A stretch of DNA of 21,977 nt from CAZGVW01 sp964529265 (GTDB lineage: Bacteria > Planctomycetota > Phycisphaerae > Phycisphaerales > UBA1924), in contig CAZGVW010000046.1 of assembly GCA_964529265.1 (NCBI GenBank), forward strand, positions 1 to 21,977, in the 5' to 3' direction. Shown here piece by piece: positions 1 to 7,112 of this stretch. A program made the translations under genes and the position numbers. Each line of letters opens with the position of its first letter. Positions within the stretch are counted from its first letter, which is position 1. The notes beneath the pieces are model-generated. The model ran no database searches. It had not been told where the DNA came from and was given only the letters and a program-made list of their open reading frames with translations.

Positions 1-337
1 GGCGGCGGGCCGGGGTGACGCCACGCGGGGCGGCGACGTGTCGGGGGGTGGGGGCGGGGGGCGCGCAGGAGGGGAGCGCGGGCGCGGTCGTCCACCCCTC
101 CGGGGTGGAGAGGGATTTGGGGGGGCTGTCCAGGCGCCAACCGCGGCGCGGCTGGCGCCGGGCAACAATCACTGGCCCCCCCGGGGCCTTGCGGGTTGGG
201 CGGCTGTTGTTGCATTCGCAGGGTTGAAAGGGAGGGGGTTTCGCCGAGCGGGGGTGGGGCGGGTATCGGGGATCGCTCGCCGCTGCGCGGCGACACAGGC
301 GGGACGCCTGTGCCACCGTGTGCCGCAGATTGCGCGC
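1..337. other. Gene-free GC-rich stretch with palindromes
   Basis: I see no supportable gene here. Frames are open only because stop codons are rare at this GC content, and their translations are low-complexity Gly/Arg/Pro. There are small perfect inverted repeats: CCACCCC/GGGGTGG (92-98 and 102-108), CGCCGC/GCGGCG (278-283 and 287-292) and the 294-312 palindrome listed separately. The right end is the 3' flank of the minus-strand permease gene. The fragment of a further gene could lie at the extreme left edge, but nothing recognisable is visible. Confidence 0.5.
294..312. repeat. Short perfect palindrome, likely dispersed intergenic repeat
   Basis: CACAGGCG (294-301) and CGCCTGTG (305-312) are perfect 8-bp arms around a GGA loop, directly beside a second hairpin at 278-292. 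The pair lies about 25 nt beyond the stop codon of the minus-strand permease gene, so it could end that transcript, but there is no T-tract. From memory, palindromes of the form GGCACAGGCG...CGCCTGTGCC recur in planctomycete intergenic DNA; only one copy is present here, so repetition is not shown by this window. Confidence 0.5.
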
Positions 338-1192
338 TTAGATTCCGGCCATGCGCCAGGCGGAGGCGGTGAGGAGGAGGACGAGTGCGGCGCGGATGAC
401 GTCGAGGGGGAGGCGGTGGGTGAGGTGCGCGCCGATCCATGCGCCGACCATGGCTGAGGGGCCGAGGAGGAGGGCGAGGACGGCGGCGGTGGAGGGCGAG
501 AGGCCGAGGCCGGGGAGTGTGGTGAACTTGATGGCGGCGCCGATGGCGGCGGTGAAGACCATGGCCGCGGCGGAGGTGGCGATGGCCTGGCGCACGGGGA
601 GGCGGCAGAGCCACTGCGCGAGCGGGACGGCGATGACGCCGCCGCCGACGCCGAGCAGTCCGCCGACGAAGCCCATCGCGCCGCCGACGGCGCCGGCGCG
701 GGGGATGGTGATGCGGGCGTGCTCGGGCGGGTGATCGGCCGTGCGCTTGAAGAGTTTGAGAAGTTCGGCGGCGGCGGCGTAGATGACGAAGGCGGCGAAG
801 ACGCGACGGAGCGTGAGCGCGGGGATGCGGTTGGAGAGGAGGACGCCGATGATCATCGCGATCGCGGCGGCGGGAAGGAGGATGACGAAGAGATCGCGTC
901 GCACGGCGCCCTCGCGCTGGTGGCGGATGGTGGCGGGGAGCGCGACGGCGACGTTCACGGCCATGGCGGCGGCCTGGTAGACGTGCTGCATCTCGGCGCG
1001 GACATCGTGAAAGAGGAGGACGAGGCCGGGGATCATGATGATGCTGCCGCCGATGCCGAGAAGCCCGCCGGCGAGACCGGCGGCGAGGCCGATGAGCGCG
1101 ACAATGGCGAGTTGCGGCAGTTCGATGGTCACCGGGGCATCGTAGAGAGTCTTGCGAGGGGAGTTTGCGGCGCTCGCGGGAGGGGAGTTCAT
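338..1192 (-). CDS. TauE/SafE-family membrane permease
   Basis: Predicted 284-residue inner-membrane protein of the TauE/SafE (DUF81) family, whose members are linked to export or uptake of sulfite, sulfoacetate and other organosulfur anions. The hallmark internal duplication is visible: GLAAGLAGGLLGIGG at residues 35-49 and GAMGFVGGLLGVGGG at 171-185, each opening a four-helix half (about eight hydrophobic segments in all). Length is normal for the family. The ATG at 1192 was chosen because upstream codons in the same frame turn into low-complexity Pro/Arg/His sequence; a GTG immediately before it (1195) is equally possible. No convincing ribosome binding site is seen. It stands alone and is divergent from the sugar kinase at 1439. 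The substrate cannot be told from sequence. Confidence 0.9.
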   Translation of the reverse strand: MNSPPASAANSPRKTLYDAPVTIELPQLAIVALIGLAAGLAGGLLGIGGSIIMIPGLVLLFHDVRAEMQHVYQAAAMAVNVAVALPATIRHQREGAVRRDLFVILLPAAAIAMIIGVLLSNRIPALTLRRVFAAFVIYAAAAELLKLFKRTADHPPEHARITIPRAGAVGGAMGFVGGLLGVGGGVIAVPLAQWLCRLPVRQAIATSAAAMVFTAAIGAAIKFTTLPGLGLSPSTAAVLALLLGPSAMVGAWIGAHLTHRLPLDVIRAALVLLLTASAWRMAGI

Positions 1193-1222
1193 CACGGAGA
1201 GTTCGAAGGGGGGAGAGGGGAG

Positions 1223-1256
1223 TTCACCACTGAGGCACAGAGGACACAGAGAAAGG
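1223..1256. repeat. Dispersed-repeat-like 'ACTGAGGCACAGAGGACACAGAG' type sequence
   Basis: The segment reads as short degenerate GAGGCACAGAGGACACAGAG units. Sequences of this type are, from general knowledge, scattered through many bacterial genomes including planctomycetes, and are often mistranslated as TEAQRTQR on one strand or LCVLCASVV on the other; both translations occur here. It lies just upstream of the permease start. Copy number in this genome cannot be judged from the window. Confidence 0.5.
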
Positions 1257-1363
1257 AAGAGAGGAGAAGAGAGTGGAAGAAGTGGAGAGCGAGGAGAAAA
1301 AGATGAGGAGGAGAAGAAGGGGGAAGGGGAGGGCGGGCGGAGGAGAGAAAGCGCGGAGGGGGT

Positions 1364-1397
1364 TGGGTGTGGGTGTGGGTGTGGGTGTGGGTGTGGG
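1364..1397 (+). repeat. Tandem TGGGTG hexamer array with G-quadruplex pattern
   Basis: Five exact head-to-tail TGGGTG units (1364-1393) run into a further TGGG. The plus strand therefore carries at least four GGG runs separated by uniform TGT loops, the classical three-tetrad G-quadruplex pattern. It ends about 40 nt before the sugar-kinase ATG and about 170 nt upstream of the permease start on the other strand. Confidence 0.85.
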
Positions 1398-1438
1398 GAG
1401 CGGGGTCGATGCGGGTGGGGGTTGGCGTGGGGGCGTGA

Positions 1439-2437
1439 ATGTGGTCTGATGCGGGGATGCCGCAGAGCCGGATGGTGACGGTGACGCTGAACCCGGCGGT
1501 CGATCGCGTGATCGAGGCGCCGGGGTTCAAGGTGGGGCAGCGCGTAACGGGGCGCGTGGTGGCGTGGTACCCGACGGGGAAGGGGATCACGATCTCGCGC
1601 GTGCTGGGGGCGGTGGGCGTGCGGTCGATCGCGACGGGGTTCGTCGGCCGCGGGGAACTGGGGATGTTCGAGGAGCGGCTGGATCGGGTGGGCGACGGGC
1701 GGATCGTGAACCAGTTTCTGATCGTGCGGGCGCGGACGCGCGACAACGTGACGATTATCGATCCGATCGACGACACGGAATCGAGCGTGCGCGACGAGGG
1801 GTTCATCGTGCAGCCGGACGACGTGAAGCGCATCGCGAGCAAGCTGGCGATGCTGGCGCGGGCGGATACGGTGATGTGCTTTGCGGGGTCGCTGCCGGGG
1901 GGTGTGGAGCCGGAGCAGTTCGGGCGGATGGTGGGGCGGTGCGCTGCGCAGGGGGCGCGGATCGTGATCGACGTGAGCGATGAGGCGCTGCGCGGGCTGG
2001 GCGGGCGCGGGGGATGGATGCTGCGCGTGAACCGGCGTCAACTGGAGCAGGTGTCCGGAATGCCGGTGGAGACGGAGCGCGAGATCATCGAGGCGGCGCG
2101 ATCGATGACGATGGCGGCGGGCGGGCGATTTGACGTGGTGGTGGCGACGCGCGGGGCGGATGGGGCGGTTCTGGCGACGGGGGAGCACATGTGGATCGGG
2201 CGGGTGTCGGTGCATCCGGGGCGGATCGTGGCGACGGTGGGAAGCGGCGAGAGCATGGTGGCGGGGATTCTGAGCGTGGCGATCCGCGATGGGACGTGGG
2301 AGGAGGCGCTGCGCGAGGGGTTGGCGCTCGCGACGGCGAATGCGATCGGGCGCGAGGCGGGGCAGATCGACATGCTGGATGTGGAGGAGTTCCGGGGGAT
2401 GGCGATGGTGGAGGCGGGGGCGGGGGCGCGGACGTGA
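1439..2437 (+). CDS. PfkB-family sugar kinase, 1-phosphofructokinase-like
   Basis: 332-residue ribokinase-fold protein closest in pattern to the FruK/LacC branch, which phosphorylates sugar phosphates such as fructose 1-phosphate with ATP. Family marks are the TLNPAVD start (residues 16-22), the P-x-GKGI..SRVL sugar-binding segment (44-56), the RARTRDNV-IID strand, GSLPGG (near 144) and the C-terminal TVGSGESMVAG (266-276). Two usually conserved positions differ: GGKG is TGKG, and the catalytic Asp of GAGDS is Glu271. Activity is therefore uncertain. The ATG at 1439 gives the longest product; ATGs at 1457 and 1472 are alternatives, and 1472 places the protein start exactly where family members begin. 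No strong ribosome binding site decides between them. It has no obvious operon partner. Confidence 0.85.
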   Translation: MWSDAGMPQSRMVTVTLNPAVDRVIEAPGFKVGQRVTGRVVAWYPTGKGITISRVLGAVGVRSIATGFVGRGELGMFEERLDRVGDGRIVNQFLIVRARTRDNVTIIDPIDDTESSVRDEGFIVQPDDVKRIASKLAMLARADTVMCFAGSLPGGVEPEQFGRMVGRCAAQGARIVIDVSDEALRGLGGRGGWMLRVNRRQLEQVSGMPVETEREIIEAARSMTMAAGGRFDVVVATRGADGAVLATGEHMWIGRVSVHPGRIVATVGSGESMVAGILSVAIRDGTWEEALREGLALATANAIGREAGQIDMLDVEEFRGMAMVEAGAGART

Positions 2438-2462
2438 AAAGCAGAGTGCGTATGAAAGCGAA

Positions 2463-2543
2463 GGCGTAGAGGGAAAGGAGGGGTAGGGAAAGAGCCCCTC
2501 ACCCCTCCCTCTCCCCGCCCCCGGAAAAGCCGGGGAGAGGGGG
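2463..2543. repeat. Palindromic dispersed repeat, copy A
   Basis: It comprises GGCGTAGAGGGA (2463 on), GGAAAGAGCCCCTCACCCCT (2487-2506) and an 11-bp perfect inverted repeat CCCTCTCCCCG (2507-2517) / CGGGGAGAGGG (2531-2541). The same order of parts recurs at 9968-10031 inside purL, in the same orientation relative to the window and with a different loop sequence. Here it sits 26 nt after the sugar-kinase stop and could also help to end that transcript. Confidence 0.75.
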
Positions 2544-2794
2544 TCGGAGGGCGAAGTGCGCTCACGGAATACCTGCAACGTGCCGGGGCGGTCCGGGAAA
2601 AGGAGGGGCGGCGGGTGTGGGGCGCGCGGGGGGTGTGAAGATGGGGTCCGAGAGCGCGGAATGTGATCAAGATGGAGGGCGATTGCGCCGCTACAGGCTT
2701 CACAGGTCCACCTTTGGGGCTGGATCTGGACCGGCCGCGGGTACGGAGACTGGCGGGCGGGCGAGGGTCGGGTATCCTCGTGCATCACCCCAAT

Positions 2795-2923
2795 GGGGGC
2801 GCCGGCCCCCGCTCGGAAGCACAGACCGTCGAGAGCGACGGATCGAGAGCACGGGTCTCGGGGCACAACGGAAGGCGGGGCCGGCCAGGGCCCGCCTGAA
2901 GACGCGGCCGGACGAAGGCCGCG
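2795..2923 (+). promoter_or_regulatory. Hairpin-rich 5' leader of the 3D-domain gene
   Basis: Four inverted repeats lie in series before the start codon: GGGGGC/GCCCCC (2795-2810), CCGTCG AGAG CGACGG (2826-2841), GGCGGG/CCCGCC (2874-2896) and CGCGGCC GGACGAA GGCCGCG (2903-2923). The last ends 5 nt before the AAGGAG ribosome binding site (2929-2934). The arrangement suggests a structured mRNA leader that could control translation, but high GC makes chance hairpins common and no known riboswitch class was matched. Confidence 0.35.
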
Positions 2924-2945
2924 AGCGCAAGGAGTTGGCGCACAA

Positions 2946-3599
2946 ATGAAGACAAGCACACCGAGCAGCACGCGTCGTTTTGTGTTCGCGAGATCGCTGT
3001 GTGAGGCCTCGGCGTTTCTGGCCGCGGCGGCGCTGGTGGCGACATCGGCGGCGCTGGCGAAGCAGTCGGCGTTTGCGCCGGCTCTGGCGGCGATCGATGG
3101 GGCTGTGGGCGGCGAGGCGCCGGTTCAGGCGCTGATTGCCGCGGCGCCGGCGCCGGCGGGGCCGGTGGCGGAGGCGGTGATCGAGGATGCCGCGGCGCAG
3201 GCTGAGCCTGAGGTCGAGATCGAGGTGGTTGAGCTGGTTGACCAGGAGATCCGCTACTTCGATGGGCGTGCGTGCCGGCCGGTGCGGACGATCACGATGG
3301 TGACGACGGCGTACAGCCCGGACGAGCGGTCGTGCGGGAAGTGGGCTGACGGGATCACGGCGAGCAACAAATCGGTGTGGACGAACGGGATGAAGCTGGC
3401 GGCGGCGGATACGCGGCTGCTGCCGTTCGGCACGCTGATCAGCGTTCCGGGGTATGACGAGGGTCGGATTATTCCGGTGCTGGATCGCGGGGGGGCGATC
3501 AAGGGGAACCGTCTGGACCTGCTGTATCCGACGCACGAGATCGCGCTGCAGTGGGGCGTGCGGCGGCTGGCGGTGACGGTGTGGGAGTACGTGGACTGA
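2946..3599 (+). CDS. Secreted 3D (Asp-Asp-Asp) domain protein
   Basis: 217-residue exported protein. Residues 10-39 form a signal peptide or N-terminal anchor (RRFVFAR followed by an Ala-rich hydrophobic run). Residues 40-105 are an Ala/Pro/Glu-rich linker. Residues about 112-217 form a 3D domain, the double-psi beta-barrel catalytic fold of MltA/RlpA/YocH-type proteins that act on peptidoglycan. The three name-giving aspartates are seen as D155 (AADTRLLPFGT), D180 (VLDRGG) and D191 (RLDLLY), with GITAS and GAIKG also present. The ATG at 2946 is fixed by AAGGAG 11 nt upstream; an extension to 2793 would add low-complexity sequence. A role in cell-wall remodelling is inferred from the family; the catalytic product is not determined. 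It faces the convergent oxidoreductase gene. Confidence 0.9.
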   Translation: MKTSTPSSTRRFVFARSLCEASAFLAAAALVATSAALAKQSAFAPALAAIDGAVGGEAPVQALIAAAPAPAGPVAEAVIEDAAAQAEPEVEIEVVELVDQEIRYFDGRACRPVRTITMVTTAYSPDERSCGKWADGITASNKSVWTNGMKLAAADTRLLPFGTLISVPGYDEGRIIPVLDRGGAIKGNRLDLLYPTHEIALQWGVRRLAVTVWEYVD

Positions 3600-3623
3600 G
3601 GACTGCGCGATTCGCGCGTCACG

Positions 3624-3649
3624 CGTGGTGCAGCCAAGGCTGCACCACG
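3624..3649. terminator. Perfect 12-bp palindrome between convergent genes
   Basis: CGTGGTGCAGCC (3624-3635) and GGCTGCACCACG (3638-3649) are perfect inverted arms separated by AA. The element lies 25 nt after the 3D-domain gene and 44 nt beyond the end of the convergent oxidoreductase gene, so it is suited to ending both transcripts, although neither side has a T-tract. It may equally be a member of a dispersed palindrome family like the one at 294-312. Confidence 0.5.
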
Positions 3650-3692
3650 GCGCCCTTCCGGGTTCTCTCAGCGGACACAACTGAAGTTCGGA

Positions 3693-4826
3693 TCACCAGT
3701 CGGCGCGGCAGGCTTCGACGATGCGTTCGGCGGTGCGGACGGCGGCGAAGCCGGCGTACATGTCAACATCGGGGCGGCGGCCGGTGCGGACGGCGTCGAG
3801 GAAGGCCTCCAGTTGCATGCGGAGCGGCTCGGCGTCGTCGATCTTGAGGTCTTCGAGGGCGACGAGGTCGTCGTACTTGAGGTCGCTGAGATCGGCGCCG
3901 GAGCGAAGGGCGGAGCGGACTTCCTCGAGCTGCAGCGCGTTGGCGGTGCGGCGGACGACGAGGCCGGCCTTCTTCGCGTAATCGATGCTCACGTATGAAT
4001 CGTCGCCGATGATGCGGATCTTGCGCTCGGTCTTGAAAGCGAGTCGCGAGGCCGTGATGTTGGCGATGCACTTGCCCTGCGGGCGATCGAACGTGAGGCG
4101 GGCGTTGCAGACATCGGCGTGCTCGGTGATGACGGGGACGCCGGAGGCCTGGACATCGACGGGCTCGGCGCCGTCCATGAGCATGAGGACGACGTCGAGG
4201 TCGTGGATCATCATGTCGAAGACGACGCTGACATCGACGCTGCGGAAGGTCATGGGGCTGACGCGGTGCACCTCGATGAAGCGCGGCACGATGCCGCCGA
4301 CGGGCTGGCGCTGGCGCTCGCGCTGCAGGGCGCGCACGGCGGGGTTGTAGCGCTCGGTGTGGCCGACCTGGAGGACGGCGCCGGTGCGCTCCGCGATCTC
4401 CATGATGCGACGGGCTTCCGCCGCATCGGTGGCCATGGGCTTTTCGATGAGGCACGCAACGCCGGATTCGAGGAATGGCTTCGCCACGGGCAGGTGCAGC
4501 GTGGTCGGGACGGCGATGCTCACGGCGTCAACGCCCGCGGCGAGGAGTTCTTCAAGATTGTCGAAGGAGGAGCAGCCGTGGCGCTCCGCGGCGGCTTCGC
4601 GGCGGTCTTCGTCAGCATCGACGACGCCGACGAGTCTCACGCCCGGCATTTCCGTGTAGACGCGGGCGTGGTGGCGGCCCATGCGGCCGACGCCGACGAC
4701 GCCGGTGCGGAGCGTTCCGGTCTTCGCCCTGTCGACGCCGGGCGCGGACGGCGTGGCGCGGGGGGGCGGTTCAACCTCGACCGGGCGGTGTCGTGTTTCG
4801 GTCGAGGAGGCGCGCTGGTTCGCCAT
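3693..4826 (-). CDS. Gfo/Idh/MocA-family NAD(P)-dependent oxidoreductase
   Basis: 377-residue cytoplasmic dehydrogenase. After a Pro-rich, probably disordered N-terminus (1-38), a Rossmann domain begins with GVVGVGRMG (42-50, GxGxxG at 45-50) and a strand ending in Asp70, typical of NAD(H) preference. The family signature EKP is at 128-130 (LIEKPMA) and the catalytic His lies in FDMMIHDLD (203-211). The C-terminal half is the usual substrate-binding alpha/beta domain. Members oxidise or reduce sugars, inositols or sugar nucleotides. The overall pattern resembles the UDP-N-acetylglucosamine 3-oxidase (GnnA/WlbA-like) branch, but this is not proven and no partner aminotransferase or lipid A gene is in the window. 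The ATG at 4826 has GGGAG about 9 nt upstream. It is transcribed alone or from the 213-nt gap before it. Confidence 0.85.
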   Translation of the reverse strand: MANQRASSTETRHRPVEVEPPPRATPSAPGVDRAKTGTLRTGVVGVGRMGRHHARVYTEMPGVRLVGVVDADEDRREAAAERHGCSSFDNLEELLAAGVDAVSIAVPTTLHLPVAKPFLESGVACLIEKPMATDAAEARRIMEIAERTGAVLQVGHTERYNPAVRALQRERQRQPVGGIVPRFIEVHRVSPMTFRSVDVSVVFDMMIHDLDVVLMLMDGAEPVDVQASGVPVITEHADVCNARLTFDRPQGKCIANITASRLAFKTERKIRIIGDDSYVSIDYAKKAGLVVRRTANALQLEEVRSALRSGADLSDLKYDDLVALEDLKIDDAEPLRMQLEAFLDAVRTGRRPDVDMYAGFAAVRTAERIVEACRADW

Positions 4827-5039
4827 GCGAGGAGGCTCCCGAAGGCGGCGACGGCTCTCCGGGGAGCGCGGCGTCGCCGGGGTGATTGCTGAACGTGGTT
4901 CGATGGCCCCTCGACAGGGCGGGATCGCCGGCCGCCCGGCCTGGAGGCTGCGGCCGGAGGGTAGCAGAGCAGAAACGGGGCTGGATTGCCAGTCGGGCGG
5001 GTCCGGGCGGCCCCGTCGCCGGAAGGGCCCTCCGGGGGG

Positions 5040-6098
5040 TCAGGGGAGGGGGGGAAGTGGGCCGCCGAAGGGCTCCTTCTGGCGGCGTTCGGCGTCAGCC
5101 GCGGCGGCCTCGGCGGCGACGCGGGCCCGGAGGCGGGCGGCCTGGGCCTCGGCCTCGTGGTGGTTGCGGATGGCCCATGTGGCCGTGCGGGCCAGGTCAT
5201 AGAGCCGCCAGACGATGTAGAAGCCGGTCACAGTGGCGAAGAAGTTGGTGAGCATCCCGGCGATGTAGAGGAAGCCGGAGCCGACGATGACGAGGCTCAG
5301 GAGGCCGAAGAGGATCTGGAGCCCGATCACCACGATGACGCACCACGCGGCGCCGCGGAAGGCGCGGGCGCCGTCCTCATCCGGGAGCCAGTCGGCGACT
5401 CTGGCGAGCCAGAGCATGGTGGGGATGAGTCCCACGACGCCGATCAGAATCAGGATTCCGATGACCGGCGGGAGCATGCTTGGCGGAATTGGCGGCGTGG
5501 GGCCCAACGCCGCGGCGACGGCGCCGGTGGTCTGCTCCAGCACGACGCCGAGGACGCCGGCGAACTGCATGGCGCCTGCGGTGATTCGGAGCGCGACCCA
5601 TTCGCCGCCGGGGCGGGGCTTATCGCCGAGCGCGGCGGGCTTGGGCCGCGGCAGGTTGAGGATCAGCATGCCGCAGAGCCATGCGCCGCCGCCGAGGCCG
5701 AGGAGGTGGATGGGCGCGATGGCGCCGAAGAGGCCTCGCACACCGCCGAAGAACGCGCCGAAGAGGCCGCCGGCGACGACGAGCGCGATCGTGATCGCTG
5801 CGATCGCCGAGCCGGCGAACATGAGCCACGCGCCGGTGGCGAAGGCGGTGATGAAGGAGGTGGGGCAGAGGACGAGCGAATCATCGATGAGGCGTTTCGC
5901 GTGGCGGGTGATGAGTTCGCCGCATTCGGGGCAGCGGCCGCCGATGGCGAGTCCGCGCAGGTTGTAGCCGCAGCGGATGCAGGGGCGATCGACAAGGATG
6001 ACCTCGGCGGCGCGGGCGTCGTTCGGGGTCTTGGTGGAGGGGGCGAGGTCGTAGGGGCTGGCCTCGGCGTTGGGAATGGGAGTGCGATTCGGGGGCAT
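5040..6098 (-). CDS. Zinc-ribbon membrane protein (third of three)
   Basis: 352-residue protein of unknown function. A cytosolic-looking N-terminus carries one zinc ribbon, C40-x2-C43 GYNLRGL...C56-x2-C59, of the type common in planctomycete membrane proteins. It is followed by about six or seven hydrophobic segments (from about residue 76 to 315) and a charged, Ala/Arg/Glu-rich, possibly coiled C-terminal tail (about 316-352). It is the last gene of the run headed by purL, 57 nt after the preceding paralogue, and its membrane part is clearly more divergent than those of the other two. A TACCTT box 10 nt before its ATG could allow a separate leaderless transcript. No ribosome binding site is evident. 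Function cannot be assigned. Confidence 0.8.
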   Translation of the reverse strand: MPPNRTPIPNAEASPYDLAPSTKTPNDARAAEVILVDRPCIRCGYNLRGLAIGGRCPECGELITRHAKRLIDDSLVLCPTSFITAFATGAWLMFAGSAIAAITIALVVAGGLFGAFFGGVRGLFGAIAPIHLLGLGGGAWLCGMLILNLPRPKPAALGDKPRPGGEWVALRITAGAMQFAGVLGVVLEQTTGAVAAALGPTPPIPPSMLPPVIGILILIGVVGLIPTMLWLARVADWLPDEDGARAFRGAAWCVIVVIGLQILFGLLSLVIVGSGFLYIAGMLTNFFATVTGFYIVWRLYDLARTATWAIRNHHEAEAQAARLRARVAAEAAAADAERRQKEPFGGPLPPLP

Positions 6099-6155
6099 TT
6101 GGCTGGAAAAGGTACGCGAAGGGGCGGTGGGCGGTTGCGGCGGACGATGGACCGC

Positions 6156-7112
6156 TCACGCCGCGGCGTGAATCGCTGCCGCGTCGCGGCGGACGCGTTT
6201 GAGGCTGCGACGGAGGCGATCGATGATGGAGACATACGAGAGGACGACAATCAGAGCGCCGAGGACTTCGACGATGATCCAAATCAGCGAAGTCCCTGTC
6301 GAGCCGAACGTCTGAAACCCGAAGATGAGCGCGAGCGGAATGGACGCCCAGAGCGTCGCAGTGGCCCACTTGATGAGGCGCTCATCGGGAATGCGCCGAC
6401 CCAGCGTACGAACATGGATCAACCCGGCGATGAACTGCGTCGCGAAGGCAAGGAAGCCCACGATCGCGAGCAGAAACGCTACAGGGCTGAAGGTCACACC
6501 AGCGCTCACTGCCCCGTGAACCTCGACAGCGACAGACTGGCCGACCTGCACCAGCACGCATGCTCGGATCGTCCGCCGCACCGCTGCATGCCGATCATTC
6601 TCAATGCGCGGCTTCTCGGGCCTCGTCAAGAACCACCAGCCGATGAACCCAAGAGCAGGCATCGTGTAGAACACGGCGCTCCTGAGCAACGAGGCAAAGC
6701 CCACGGCTTGAACGTGCAGCAAAACCGCGAGAGGGATCAGGGCCAGGTATCCCCCGAACATGAGCGTGACCAGGAACGCGCCGCGGTGGAGGCTGCGGAC
6801 ATATTCCGGCGCGCTGAAGCGGAGCAGATCGCCGCGGAGGGAGCGCTCGATGGGCGTGGAGCACTCCGGGCACACGGTGTAGGGCGAGAGGCCGCGCAGG
6901 CTGTATCTGCAACGCACGCATGAGACATCGCGGGCGAGTGCTTCGACCGGGAATGACTTCTGAACGGGCGTTGCGCACTCCGGGCACGCTCCGATGTGCG
7001 AGAGCGTTCGGAGGTTGTAGCCGCAGCGGACGCAGGCGACGTCGCGCTCAATCCCCGTTCCACCCGGGGCGGCGGCTTCCAGCCTGGGCAATCCGGGGGC
7101 AGTGTCATGCAT
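6156..7112 (-). CDS. Membrane protein with two N-terminal zinc ribbons (second of three)
   Basis: 318-residue protein of unknown function. Two consecutive zinc ribbons are visible: C27-x2-C30...C43-x2-C46 and C65-x2-C68...C81-x2-C84, the second reading RYSLRGL rather than GYNLRGL. About six hydrophobic segments follow, ending in a basic IDRLRRSLKRVRR tail. The linker and first helix (VRSLHRGAFLVTLMFG) match the upstream neighbour (IRRLHQGAFLLSLMFG), so the two are tandem paralogues and this one has gained or kept an extra ribbon. The ATG at 7112 was chosen over the upstream TTG (7133) because GGGAG lies about 8 nt before it; it then overlaps the stop of the preceding gene (ATGCATGA), implying translational coupling. 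Confidence 0.82.
   Translation of the reverse strand: MHDTAPGLPRLEAAAPGGTGIERDVACVRCGYNLRTLSHIGACPECATPVQKSFPVEALARDVSCVRCRYSLRGLSPYTVCPECSTPIERSLRGDLLRFSAPEYVRSLHRGAFLVTLMFGGYLALIPLAVLLHVQAVGFASLLRSAVFYTMPALGFIGWWFLTRPEKPRIENDRHAAVRRTIRACVLVQVGQSVAVEVHGAVSAGVTFSPVAFLLAIVGFLAFATQFIAGLIHVRTLGRRIPDERLIKWATATLWASIPLALIFGFQTFGSTGTSLIWIIVEVLGALIVVLSYVSIIDRLRRSLKRVRRDAAAIHAAA

Larger units (their letters stand above)
1193..1438. other. Divergent intergenic region, purine-rich on the plus strand
   Basis: This stretch separates the leftward permease from the rightward sugar kinase and must hold both promoters, but no clear -10/-35 pair was found. It contains a dispersed-repeat-like segment (1223-1256), a long run composed almost only of A and G on the plus strand (about 1231-1360) and a TGGGTG hexamer array (1364-1397). 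No gene is supported. Confidence 0.6.
2438..2945. other. 508-nt gene-free region: dispersed repeat then hairpin-rich leader
   Basis: The first part holds a palindromic repeat (2463-2543) downstream of the kinase. The remainder, about 2640-2945, precedes the 3D-domain gene and contains several perfect hairpins close to its start codon (listed separately). No small coding region with a credible start and composition was found. Confidence 0.6.

Noticed and set aside
1..290. Truncated gene entering at the left edge
   Set aside because: One plus frame and one minus frame are open to the edge, but their translations are low-complexity Gly/Arg/Pro and no family pattern is visible; not enough to call.
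338..360. TTAGATT box followed by ATG on the plus strand, similar to the leaderless pattern
   Set aside because: The frame that follows is antisense to the permease C-terminus and is low-complexity; the box is simply the permease stop region read backwards.
2675..2880. c-di-AMP (ydaO) riboswitch before the 3D-domain gene
   Set aside because: A TTTGGGGCTGGATCTG stretch recalls one ydaO core segment, but the CCGAATCC, GGGGAACC and CAGCTAACC core elements are not found, so the match is not supported.
1193..2971. Very long minus-strand reading frame extending the permease gene to 877 residues
   Set aside because: The upstream part is antisense to the sugar kinase and translates as Pro/Arg/His-rich low-complexity sequence with no family features; the open frame is a by-product of high GC content.
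4986..6923. 645-codon plus-strand reading frame opposite two zinc-ribbon genes
   Set aside because: Its translation is Glu/Asp/Gly/Ala-rich without domains, while the minus strand carries Cys-x2-Cys ribbons and clean transmembrane segments. It is a shadow of the real genes.
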